From contig JAGLUC010000395.1 in the NCBI GenBank assembly GCA_023134955.1, positions 1-14,081 of the forward strand: a DNA stretch of 14,081 nt, read 5' to 3'. The notes under the pieces were generated by a model. The model had not been told where the DNA came from and did not search any database. It saw nothing but the letters and a program-made list of their open reading frames with translations. Position 1 is the stretch's first letter. The number at the start of each line of letters is the position of its first letter. This DNA comes from Methylococcales bacterium (lineage in GTDB: Bacteria; Pseudomonadota; Gammaproteobacteria; Methylococcales; Methylomonadaceae). The translations under genes and the position numbers were made by a program. Shown one piece after another: positions 1 through 6,727 of the stretch.

Positions 1-607
1 TTCGGTACTTTCGTGGATTATCATTACCCTGAAATATAAAGCATTAAAATTGGCCAGAGAAGAGGCTATTCGATTTGAAGACCAGTTCTGGTCTGGAATA
101 AATTTATCCGATCTTTACCAGCAGGTGAAACGAAAGGCGAGCGAACGTCGTGGTATAGGGCGAATTTTTGAGATGGGTTTTGCTGAATATATTCGCACCC
201 GCAAAAGTAAAACCAACCCTGAAATGATGTTAGCCAGTGTACAACGGAGTATGAAAGTAGCGGTTGCACGTGAAGAAGATTCTCTGGATTCACACCTGTC
301 ATTATTAGCGACCATTGGATCCATTAGTCCATATATCGGCTTATTTGGCACTGTTTGGGGTATTATGCGCTCATTTATTGCCTTAGGTGCGGTAGAGCAT
401 GCAAGTTTGGCGATGGTGGCGCCGGGTATCGCGGAAGCTTTGATTGCCACGGCCATGGGTTTGTTTGCGGCTATCCCGGCGGTTATTGCTTATAACCGTT
501 ATGCAGAGAAAGTAGATCGTTTATCAAGTACTTATGAAAACTTTGCTGAAGAGTTTGCCACGATTCTACAAAGACAAAGCCATGTTACCGATGAAGTGGC
601 GCAATGA
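1..607 (+). CDS. tolQ: Tol-Pal proton channel subunit TolQ (5' end missing)
   Basis: TolQ is the inner-membrane ExbB/MotA-family subunit that, with TolR, forms the proton channel energising TolA. The reading frame is open from base 2 and runs through the window edge, so the start codon and most of the first membrane helix lie upstream; a TTG at base 50 is internal. About 201 residues are visible, against roughly 230 in typical TolQ. The visible part starts with the end of helix 1 (LSWIIITLKYKA), then the family segment RFEDQFWSG, a cytoplasmic region, helix 2 containing GLFGTVWGIM and helix 3 containing EALIATAMGL. The threonines in these last two segments match the conserved channel-lining threonines of the family. 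The stop overlaps the tolR start (ATGA at 604-607), indicating translational coupling. Confidence 0.96.
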   Translation, partial: SVLSWIIITLKYKALKLAREEAIRFEDQFWSGINLSDLYQQVKRKASERRGIGRIFEMGFAEYIRTRKSKTNPEMMLASVQRSMKVAVAREEDSLDSHLSLLATIGSISPYIGLFGTVWGIMRSFIALGAVEHASLAMVAPGIAEALIATAMGLFAAIPAVIAYNRYAEKVDRLSSTYENFAEEFATILQRQSHVTDEVAQ

Positions 608-1017
608 GTAAAAAGCGTAGGGCGGTCTGTGAAATAAATGTGGTGCCATATATTGATGTCACTTTGGTTTTGTTGATTATTTTTATGATTACAGCACCCT
701 TGATTCAAACAGGTATTGATGTTGAATTGCCGCAAGCTGATACAGCAGCGGTCGAGCAAAAAAATGAACCACCTATTATCGTGTCTGTAGATAAGTCAGG
801 TCAATTTTATATTGATATTGGTGAAACTGAGGATGAGCCAGTAAACGCAGAAGATTTACTCTATAGAGTGGCAGCAGTATTAAGAAATAAACCTGAAACC
901 CAGGTGTATATAAGGGGCGATCAAGCGGTTGAGTATGGCAAAGTGGTAACGATAATGGCAGCATTAAAAAATGCCGGTGTACCTAGTGTAGGGCTGATGA
1001 CAAGTTCGTTTGATTGA
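604..1017 (+). CDS. tolR: Tol-Pal proton channel subunit TolR
   Basis: TolR is the ExbD/MotB-like partner of TolQ: a single N-terminal membrane helix carrying the proton-relay aspartate, followed by a periplasmic domain. The 137 residues are near the usual size of about 140. The conserved stretch INVVPYIDVTLVLLIIFM covers the helix, with the expected essential Asp at residue 18. Then comes PLIQTGIDVELPQA, typical of the ExbD/TolR family, and a periplasmic domain ending with VTIMAALKNAGVPSVGLMT. The start overlaps the tolQ stop by four bases and the stop lies four bases before the preferred tolA ATG, so all three are probably made together in a coupled way. Assignment to TolR rather than ExbD rests on the tol operon context. 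Confidence 0.97.
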   Translation: MSKKRRAVCEINVVPYIDVTLVLLIIFMITAPLIQTGIDVELPQADTAAVEQKNEPPIIVSVDKSGQFYIDIGETEDEPVNAEDLLYRVAAVLRNKPETQVYIRGDQAVEYGKVVTIMAALKNAGVPSVGLMTSSFD

Positions 1018-1021
1018 GTCT

Positions 1022-1870
1022 ATGGATATATTTAAAAAACATTCTGTGTCCTTGTCGATATCTTTAGTATTACACCTTTCCATTTTTGCTTTATTTGGTC
1101 TAAGCTTTGTGAGTGAGCCTGATGTCGTTAAAAACAAACCATTACCAGAAATCATTCGAGCATCAATGCTCGATGAAGATAAGATACAGGCAGAAGCTAA
1201 TCGTTTAAAGAATGAACAAAAAAATAAAAAATGGCGACAAAATAAAAAGCAGAAAGCACTTGAAAATAAACGAAAAAAAGAACAAAAGCTGTTAAAAGAA
1301 GCTAAGAAAAAACGCTTAAAAGAAGAAAAGAAAGCTAAAGAATCAGCCAAAAAGCGTAAAGCCTTAGCAAAGAAAGAGCTGCAAAAATTAGAAAAGATAA
1401 AAAAACAAAATGCATTGGAATCGGCTCGTTTAGCTAAAATTAACAAGCAAAAAGTTGCTGAAAAGAAACGCCTGGATGATTTGAGAAAGGCAGAGGAACT
1501 GAAGCAACAGGAACTATTGGCAAAACAAAAAGCGGAAGATGATGCTGTTCTAGCAAAACAACAGCAGGATGAGCAGGCAACTATTTCTGCTGAAACAGCT
1601 ATTAGACGAAAAGTTATTAGTCGCTGGATTAATCCACAAAGATTGGTTAAGGGATTAAATTGTACGATACGGGTAAAATTATTACCTAGTGGTGATGTTA
1701 TGAGTGTCAGTATTATTAGGAGTAGTGGAGATACATTTTTTGACCGTTCCGCTGAGAATGCAGTACATAAAGCATCACCGTTACCTGTACCTAAGGATAG
1801 GGCTTTGTTTACAAAGAGCTTTAGAACGTTTAATTTTGAATTTAGACCTGAAGAATTATTAAAGCCATAA
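1022..1870 (+). CDS. tolA: TolA, inner-membrane to outer-membrane linker of the Tol-Pal system
   Basis: TolA is anchored in the inner membrane by one helix and spans the periplasm to contact Pal and TolB. I chose ATG 1022, four bases after the tolR stop; a TTG at 1010 in frame would add four residues and overlap tolR. Residues 8-30 form the membrane helix and contain the S-x3-H pair (SLVLH, residues 14-18) of TolA/TonB helices. Residues about 55-195 are a charged helix, unusually rich in lysine and poorer in alanine than in E. coli TolA. Residues about 196-282 are a TonB/TolA-like C-terminal domain with RSSGDTFFDRSAENAV, close to the Pseudomonas type. The protein is short (282 residues against 421 in E. 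coli), mostly in the helical linker. Only one cysteine (C214) is present in the C-terminal domain, so the disulfide known in E. coli TolA cannot form. Confidence 0.95.
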   Translation: MDIFKKHSVSLSISLVLHLSIFALFGLSFVSEPDVVKNKPLPEIIRASMLDEDKIQAEANRLKNEQKNKKWRQNKKQKALENKRKKEQKLLKEAKKKRLKEEKKAKESAKKRKALAKKELQKLEKIKKQNALESARLAKINKQKVAEKKRLDDLRKAEELKQQELLAKQKAEDDAVLAKQQQDEQATISAETAIRRKVISRWINPQRLVKGLNCTIRVKLLPSGDVMSVSIIRSSGDTFFDRSAENAVHKASPLPVPKDRALFTKSFRTFNFEFRPEELLKP

Positions 1871-1878
1871 AAAAATAT

Positions 1879-3180
1879 ATGAATAACTTATTTAAAAGAC
1901 TGTTATTAATCTGTTTGATTTGTTTTTATACGCCTATATCTTATGCTGAATTAACCATAGAAATAACCAAAGGCATTGATACGGCAGTACCTATTGCTGT
2001 GGTGCCTTTTGGTTGGCGAACGCAAGGTACTGAACTTCAGCCACCTTTGAATTTAGCATCTGTTATTCAAAATGATTTATCGGGTAGTGGTTTGTTTAAA
2101 ACCCTGCCAGAAAATGATATGTTGACTCAACCTACAGAGGTAGAAAATGTCAGATATAGAAACTGGAAAGCATTGGGTCAGGATTATTTATTAATCGGTA
2201 TGGTGACTAAAGAAACTGAGCGCTATAAAGTTCAATTTCAATTGTTTGATATATTTAAAGGTGTGCAATTATTAGGTTATCGGTTAACGGTATCAAAAAG
2301 GAATTTAAGAAGAGCTGCGCATCATATTAGTGATGTTGTTTACCAGAAACTGACGGGTAGAAAAGGTGTTTTTAATACTCGAATTGCTTATATCACTAGC
2401 GGTGTTAAGACAGATAAACAAAAAATATATAAATTATTAATAGCCGATGCTGATGGTTATAACCCCAGAACTATTACATCATCGCTTGAACCTTTAATGT
2501 CTCCAGCTTGGTCTGTCGATGGCAAAAAAATCGCATATGTTTCATTTGAAAATAAACATTCGGCAATTTATGTGCAAACACTGACAACAGGAAAAAGAGA
2601 AAGAGTTGCTGCTTTTAAGGGAATTAATGGCGCACCTGCATTTTCACCCGATGGTTCAAAATTAGCCATAACTTTATCAAGAGATGGTAGTCCTGATATT
2701 TACGTTCTTGATCTAAATAGTAAAATATTGCGAAAAATCACCAGAAGCTATGCTATTGATACGGAACCAAGCTGGTCACCAGATGGCAGTATGATTGTCT
2801 ATACTTCTGATCGAGGGGGGCAACCTCAGTTGTATTTGATACCGAGTGTGGGAGGAAACCCAACACGGCTGACGTATGACGGCAATTATAATACCAGAGC
2901 TCAGTTTTCAGCTGATGGACAAAGTATTGTTTTGGTTCATGGTAATCAAGGGGATTATAGAATAGCTATTATGGATATGGCGACAAGAACAATTAATGTG
3001 CTTACAGCCGGAAGGTTCGATGAGTCACCTAGTTTTGCGGCCAATGGCGATATGATTTTATATGCTGCTCACAAATATGGGAAAAGTGTTTTATCTTCTA
3101 TTTCAGTCGATGGAAGAATGGAAAGACGTCTTTCTTTTGATAAAGGAGATGTGCGTGAGCCTGCATGGTCGCGAAAGTAG
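1879..3180 (+). CDS. tolB: Tol-Pal periplasmic beta-propeller protein TolB
   Basis: TolB is the soluble periplasmic component that binds Pal and the TolA C-terminus. The 433-residue length equals the usual size. Residues 1-23 are a signal peptide with a basic start, a hydrophobic core and a likely signal peptidase I site after SYA. An N-terminal alpha/beta domain follows (about 24-155), then a six-bladed propeller built of PD40 repeats: PAWSVDGKKIAYVS, PAFSPDGSKLAITLS, PSWSPDGSMIVYTSDRGG, AQFSADGQSIVLVHG and PSFAANGDMILYAA are all visible. The gene starts eight bases after tolA. No clear Shine-Dalgarno sequence precedes the ATG (the spacer is almost all A/T), so translation may depend on coupling to tolA. 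Confidence 0.97.
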   Translation: MNNLFKRLLLICLICFYTPISYAELTIEITKGIDTAVPIAVVPFGWRTQGTELQPPLNLASVIQNDLSGSGLFKTLPENDMLTQPTEVENVRYRNWKALGQDYLLIGMVTKETERYKVQFQLFDIFKGVQLLGYRLTVSKRNLRRAAHHISDVVYQKLTGRKGVFNTRIAYITSGVKTDKQKIYKLLIADADGYNPRTITSSLEPLMSPAWSVDGKKIAYVSFENKHSAIYVQTLTTGKRERVAAFKGINGAPAFSPDGSKLAITLSRDGSPDIYVLDLNSKILRKITRSYAIDTEPSWSPDGSMIVYTSDRGGQPQLYLIPSVGGNPTRLTYDGNYNTRAQFSADGQSIVLVHGNQGDYRIAIMDMATRTINVLTAGRFDESPSFAANGDMILYAAHKYGKSVLSSISVDGRMERRLSFDKGDVREPAWSRK

Positions 3181-3231
3181 TTGTATATCTAAGTAGTAAA
3201 TTTTTAAATAATATCCTTTAGGAGAGAAAAA

Positions 3232-3726
3232 ATGAAATTAAAACAAATAGTATTACCTTTAATCGTGGGTTCTATGTTTTTATCTGGTTGTACTACAACT
3301 GAAAAAAAAGTAGATGATACGCAAGAAGAGGTTGTTGCAGTAGTTGAAGAATCAAAAGATGTAGCAGTTGATGGTTTAGATCAAAAAACATTGTCTATCA
3401 GAACTATTTATTTCTCATTTGATGATAGTCAGGTTCAGCAAGACTTTATTCACATTATTAATGCACATGCCTTGTATTTAAAAAACAACTCTTCACAACG
3501 TATTGTTTTAGAAGGGCATGCAGATGAGCGTGGTTCACGTGAATACAATGTTGCATTGGGTGAGCAACGTGCAAAATCAGTTTATCGAATTATGAAAATG
3601 CAAGGCGTTTCTGATAGCCAAGTTCAAATTGTCAGCTATGGTGAAGAAAAACCAGCTGCATCTGGAATGAATGAATCTTCATGGCAGCTAAACCGTAGAG
3701 TTGAGATCGCTTATCAGGTTCGATAA
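3232..3726 (+). CDS. pal: Peptidoglycan-associated lipoprotein Pal
   Basis: Pal is an outer-membrane lipoprotein that binds peptidoglycan and TolB and helps constrict the outer membrane at division. The 164 residues begin with a lipoprotein signal ending in the lipobox LSGC, so C20 becomes the lipidated N-terminus. Residues about 22-50 are an acidic tether, and residues about 55-164 are an OmpA-like domain with VLEGHADERGSREYN followed by LGEQRAKSV. D98 and R113 sit where the family binds the meso-diaminopimelate of the peptidoglycan peptide, and NRRVEI is near the end. A strong Shine-Dalgarno (GGAG, 3221-3224) sits seven bases ahead of the ATG, much better than for tolB, which fits the high abundance of Pal. 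A 51-base gap separates it from tolB; it may hold a weak internal promoter, but I see no convincing one. Confidence 0.97.
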   Translation: MKLKQIVLPLIVGSMFLSGCTTTEKKVDDTQEEVVAVVEESKDVAVDGLDQKTLSIRTIYFSFDDSQVQQDFIHIINAHALYLKNNSSQRIVLEGHADERGSREYNVALGEQRAKSVYRIMKMQGVSDSQVQIVSYGEEKPAASGMNESSWQLNRRVEIAYQVR

Positions 3727-4539
3727 ATGAACAAAATATTATTTTTGGTGCTTTTAACTGTCTATTCTGCTGTTTATGCTGAATCGAGGGCGTTAGCTCC
3801 TGTGATTGATAACTCTACTTACCTAAGTGGTTCTGTATCTGGAGCATCAGCACCTTCAGCTAATGCTATGTATGAAGTTCTGGGTAGATTAGAACAATTA
3901 CAAGGCGAGATTCAACAACTCAGAGGGGTTGTTGAAGAGCAAGCACATATGATTTTAGATTTAAAAAAGCGCCAAAATAATATTTATTCTGACTTGGATC
4001 TGCGTTTGCAAGAACTGGTGGGTGTTGATGTTAGTCAAATGCCCAATAAGGAAGCGAATGGTAACAATTTGGATAAGGTACAAAGTCTTGGAAAGACATC
4101 AATACCAGTTCGCAGTAAGTCAAAAGTGGTTGCTGTGAATCCTCGCTCATCGGCTAGAAATGAAAAGGAACTCTATCAAGCTGCTTATAAAACATTAAGA
4201 AATGGACACAATACTCGTGCAATTTCTGAATTTAAAACACTTTTAATAGAGTTTCCTAATGGAGAGTATGCCGATAATGCCCAGTATTGGTTGGGTGAGG
4301 CATATAAAGTCAATCGGGATTTAAGCTCTGCAAAACAGGCATTTTCTAAACTGGTTAATGAGTATAGCCATAGTCCTAAAGTGGCTGATGCTTTGCTAAA
4401 ATTAGGATACATTGAATTTGAGCAGAACAACATGGCTAAAGCTCGTGATTATTTAACACGAGTTACGATCAATTATCCAGGCACAACTCCAGCACATTTA
4501 GCTAAAAAAAGATTAAGGAAAATGGGAGTAAATCCTTAA
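3727..4539 (+). CDS. cpoB: Cell division coordinator CpoB (YbgF)
   Basis: CpoB is a periplasmic protein that binds TolA and coordinates outer-membrane constriction with septal peptidoglycan synthesis in E. coli. The ATG follows the pal stop codon with no base between them. Residues 1-18 are a signal peptide with probable cleavage after VYA. Residues about 46-98 form a coiled coil (LGRLEQLQGEIQQLRGVVEE and on), the trimerisation region of the family. A polar linker follows, and residues about 148-268 hold TPR-like repeats with the family signatures AISEFKTLLIEFPNGEYADN and QYWLGEAY. At 270 residues it is close to E. coli CpoB (about 263). It is the last gene of the tol-pal operon in this window. 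Confidence 0.95.
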   Translation: MNKILFLVLLTVYSAVYAESRALAPVIDNSTYLSGSVSGASAPSANAMYEVLGRLEQLQGEIQQLRGVVEEQAHMILDLKKRQNNIYSDLDLRLQELVGVDVSQMPNKEANGNNLDKVQSLGKTSIPVRSKSKVVAVNPRSSARNEKELYQAAYKTLRNGHNTRAISEFKTLLIEFPNGEYADNAQYWLGEAYKVNRDLSSAKQAFSKLVNEYSHSPKVADALLKLGYIEFEQNNMAKARDYLTRVTINYPGTTPAHLAKKRLRKMGVNP

Positions 4540-4556
4540 AACACTTCTATTGATTG

Positions 4557-4585
4557 GTGACAGGCATCTTTTAAACATTTAAAAT
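4557..4585 (+). promoter_or_regulatory. Putative sigma-70 promoter for queE-queC
   Basis: In the 112-base gap between cpoB and queE, GTGACA (4557-4562, five of six matches to TTGACA) and TAAAAT (4580-4585, five of six matches to TATAAT) are separated by 17 bases. That would start transcription near 4592, giving a leader of about 60 bases. No convincing terminator for the tol-pal operon is present, so queE may also receive read-through. No Shine-Dalgarno is obvious before queE. AT-rich DNA gives chance matches. Confidence 0.4.
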
Positions 4586-4651
4586 CCTCGCCTTGTCTTT
4601 AAAAATTTTAAGCACATATTTACTCAAATAGAATTAATAGAAATACCTTTA

Positions 4652-5296
4652 ATGGAAAAGTCTTTAAAAATCACCGAAATTTTTTATTCTCTGCAAGGGG
4701 AAACAAATTCGGTCGGTTTTCCCACCGTATTTATACGCCTGACCGGGTGTCCGCTAAGATGTTCATATTGTGATACTGCCTATGCATTCACGGGTGGAAC
4801 AAGACAAAGCCTAACAGATATTGTTGCTCAAGCAAGACAGTTTAATGCGAAGTATATTACTGTTACTGGTGGTGAGCCCCTGGCTCAATCAGCTTGTAAT
4901 GAATTGCTTACTAAGCTTTTGGATGAAGGCTACATTGTTTCTCTGGAGACCAGTGGTGCAGTAGATATTTCTTCTGTTGATCAGAGAGTTGTAAAGGTAA
5001 TGGATTTAAAAACACCTGGCTCGAAAGAAATGGATAAAAATATTTATCAAAATATCAAAAAATTATCAAAAAAAGATCAAGTAAAATTTGTTATTGCCGA
5101 TAGCATTGATTATGAATGGTCAAAATCAATATTAGATGAATATGACTTATCAAATCAGTGTGAGGTTTTGTTCTCTCCAGTGATGGGGGAAATGAATCCA
5201 ACTGATTTAGCAGAAAGCATTATTAAAGATAATTTACCTGTCAGATTTCAAATTCAGTTGCATAAGATCCTTTGGGGCGATGCACAAGGAAAATAA
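4652..5296 (+). CDS. queE: 7-carboxy-7-deazaguanine synthase QueE
   Basis: QueE is a radical SAM enzyme converting 6-carboxy-5,6,7,8-tetrahydropterin to 7-carboxy-7-deazaguanine, an early step toward preQ0 and queuosine in tRNA. The N-terminus EIFYSLQGETNSVGFPTVFIRLTGCPLRCSYC holds the family motif, written here in two parts: the SLQGE substrate segment, and the 4Fe-4S cysteines C33, C37 and C40. The spacing is C-x3-C-x2-C, the standard radical SAM arrangement. TGGEP at residues 72-76 is the SAM-binding GGE motif. The 214 residues match the usual 210-225. The stop overlaps the queC start by one base (TAATG), so the two are co-translated. The next gene makes the following enzyme of the same pathway. 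Confidence 0.97.
   Translation: MEKSLKITEIFYSLQGETNSVGFPTVFIRLTGCPLRCSYCDTAYAFTGGTRQSLTDIVAQARQFNAKYITVTGGEPLAQSACNELLTKLLDEGYIVSLETSGAVDISSVDQRVVKVMDLKTPGSKEMDKNIYQNIKKLSKKDQVKFVIADSIDYEWSKSILDEYDLSNQCEVLFSPVMGEMNPTDLAESIIKDNLPVRFQIQLHKILWGDAQGK
5286..5290 (+). promoter_or_regulatory. Ribosome binding site deciding the queC start
   Basis: AAGGA inside the last codons of queE ends five bases before the ATG at 5296. This favours that ATG over the in-frame ATG at 5317 and over the TTG at 5272 that would extend the protein into queE. Confidence 0.6.
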
Positions 5297-5994
5297 TGGA
5301 TAAAGACATAAAAATAATGCAAAAAAAAGCAATAATTTTGTTATCAGGTGGGTTGGATTCAATTACCGTCCTGGCTCAAGCCAAAAAAGATGGTTATAAA
5401 TGTTACGCCTTAAGTTTTGATTATGGTCAAAAACATAATGCAGAGTTAATTGCAGCAAAAAAAATTGCAAAAAACTATCTGGTTGAAGAGCATAAAATAA
5501 TTAATCTTGGTTTAGGTGCTATTGGAGGATCAGCATTAACTGATGACCATATTTCAGTACCTGATACGTTACAAGGTGGAATACCAGTCACTTATGTACC
5601 AGCAAGAAATACAGTGTTTTTATCTTTTGCTCTAGGTTGGGCAGAAGTATTGAATGCGCATAATATTTTTATAGGCGTTAATGCGGTTGATTATTCAGGC
5701 TACCCTGATTGTAGACCAGAATTTATTGAATCATTTCAGCAATTGGCAAATTTAGCGACAAAAACTGGCGTTGAAGGGGCAGAAATTAAAATACATGCTC
5801 CTCTTATTAAATTAACCAAGGCCGAAATCATAAAACAAGGAACCGCTTTAGGCGTTGACTACAAACAAACAGTGTCATGTTATTCGGCCGACCATGAAGG
5901 GAAGGCTTGTAGGGTTTGTGAGGCATGTAGATTAAGAATGCTGGGGTTTGAACAAGCTCAGATTACGGATCCTACTCGATATGTAAAGAGTTAG
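5296..5994 (+). CDS. queC: 7-cyano-7-deazaguanine synthase QueC
   Basis: QueC is the ATP-dependent ligase that converts 7-carboxy-7-deazaguanine and ammonia to preQ0. From ATG 5296 it has 232 residues, the usual size. The PP-loop ATP-binding motif SGGLDS is at residues 17-22, followed by ALSFDYGQKH, then VPARNTVFLS and GVNAVDYSGYPDCRPEF, all typical of QueC. The C-terminal zinc site is C195, C205, C208 and C211, within the segment SCYSADHEGKACRVCEAC. The gene overlaps queE by one base. A promoter candidate upstream of queE would serve both. No preQ1 riboswitch is recognisable upstream. Confidence 0.97.
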   Translation: MDKDIKIMQKKAIILLSGGLDSITVLAQAKKDGYKCYALSFDYGQKHNAELIAAKKIAKNYLVEEHKIINLGLGAIGGSALTDDHISVPDTLQGGIPVTYVPARNTVFLSFALGWAEVLNAHNIFIGVNAVDYSGYPDCRPEFIESFQQLANLATKTGVEGAEIKIHAPLIKLTKAEIIKQGTALGVDYKQTVSCYSADHEGKACRVCEACRLRMLGFEQAQITDPTRYVKS

Positions 5995-6058
5995 TCATGT
6001 CGATTTAAAAGGGTTCATTCTTAATGAGAAGAATTTTACAACTTAATAGAACAAAGAT

Positions 6059-6673
6059 ATGAATAGAGATAAAACAAAATCACAATTTGTTGCTGTTGCA
6101 TCTATTGCTGCTGAGTTAAGTGCAGTAATGGAGGTTGCAAAAGAAATCTCATTAGCCGCTGCAAATGCAAAAGCAATTGCCTTTAGAGCAGGTGAAAAAG
6201 CAAAAGGCTTTCAACCCATTACTGATTTTATTAATGAGTTAGCAAAAGAAACCATAGAATTGGTTCGTGCTATTAATGAACATGCCTTATTGCTATATCA
6301 ATTAACAGTCAATGAGTACAGGATGACTGACACTTATACTAAAATTGAATTGGTAGCCACTAAAGCACAAGGGGCAGCTTATGAAGACTCTATTGAACAA
6401 TCTTTACTTGAGGCTGGTCAAAGAATGAATGAGTGTAGACGAAGTTTTAAATCAAGTGTTACTCAATTACTTGATCAGCTTGAAGAAGTTATGCACCCTG
6501 CAAGGGCGGCGCGTGTAATTGCCGCAAACTCAAGAATTGAAGCGTCACAAGCAGGAGAGTATTTGCAAAGTTTGCAAGCCGTTGCTGAAAGTGTCGATAA
6601 TGCAGCACAAGTTATTCATGATAATGTACAGCGGTGCCGAAGTGCTTTATCAGTGGTTGATCTGACGGAATAA
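6059..6673 (+). CDS. Small soluble protein with two chemoreceptor-tip-like segments
   Basis: I do not recognise a named gene. The 204 residues have no signal peptide, no membrane helix and no sensor domain, and look all-helical and alanine-rich. Residues about 27-73 (ISLAAANAKAIAFRAGE, then KGF, then INELAKET) follow the pattern of the signalling tip of methyl-accepting chemotaxis proteins (LLALNAAIEAARAGE, GRGF, EVRKLAE). Residues about 150-190 (ARVIAANSRIEASQAGE, then LQAVAESVDNAAQVI) repeat a similar pattern, so the protein may carry two tip-like units. It is far shorter than an ordinary receptor. It precedes an ODP-type metalloprotein gene by 54 bases in the same direction. A soluble receptor without a sensor domain next to ODP is known in Treponema denticola, so I infer a signalling partner for the ODP protein. 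No cheA or cheW is in view. The start ATG lacks a good Shine-Dalgarno. Chemoreceptor kinship is moderately supported; function is inference. Confidence 0.7.
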   Translation: MNRDKTKSQFVAVASIAAELSAVMEVAKEISLAAANAKAIAFRAGEKAKGFQPITDFINELAKETIELVRAINEHALLLYQLTVNEYRMTDTYTKIELVATKAQGAAYEDSIEQSLLEAGQRMNECRRSFKSSVTQLLDQLEEVMHPARAARVIAANSRIEASQAGEYLQSLQAVAESVDNAAQVIHDNVQRCRSALSVVDLTE

Positions 6674-6711
6674 ATAGTCAGTATTGTTCAAAACAGTTAA
6701 TACTTTAAGGT

Positions 6712-6716
6712 AGGAG
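6712..6716 (+). promoter_or_regulatory. Ribosome binding site of the ODP-like gene
   Basis: AGGAG lies 11 bases before ATG 6728. A second in-frame ATG at 6734 would be 17 bases away, too far, so 6728 is preferred. The site is much stronger than that of the preceding gene, suggesting the metalloprotein is made in excess over its partner. Confidence 0.5.
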
Positions 6717-6727
6717 ACTTATTTCAA

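Noticed and set aside
964..1446. Long open frame on the - strand opposite tolA (160 codons)
   Set aside because: It is the antisense of the lysine-rich coding region of tolA: AAA/AAG codons read as TTT/CTT give a phenylalanine- and serine-rich chain with no recognisable features.
4569..4585. Terminator of the tol-pal operon (TTTTAAA-CA-TTTAAAA)
   Set aside because: All A-T stem with a two-base loop and no T run behind it; too weak to call.
4540..4651. preQ1 riboswitch in front of queE
   Set aside because: I looked for the compact stem with A-rich tail and C-rich loop of preQ1 riboswitches; the leader is A/T-rich without such a structure.
6680..6705. Inverted repeat AGTATT...AATACT before the ODP gene
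   Set aside because: Six A/T-rich pairs with a 13-base loop, expected by chance in this composition; no functional sign.
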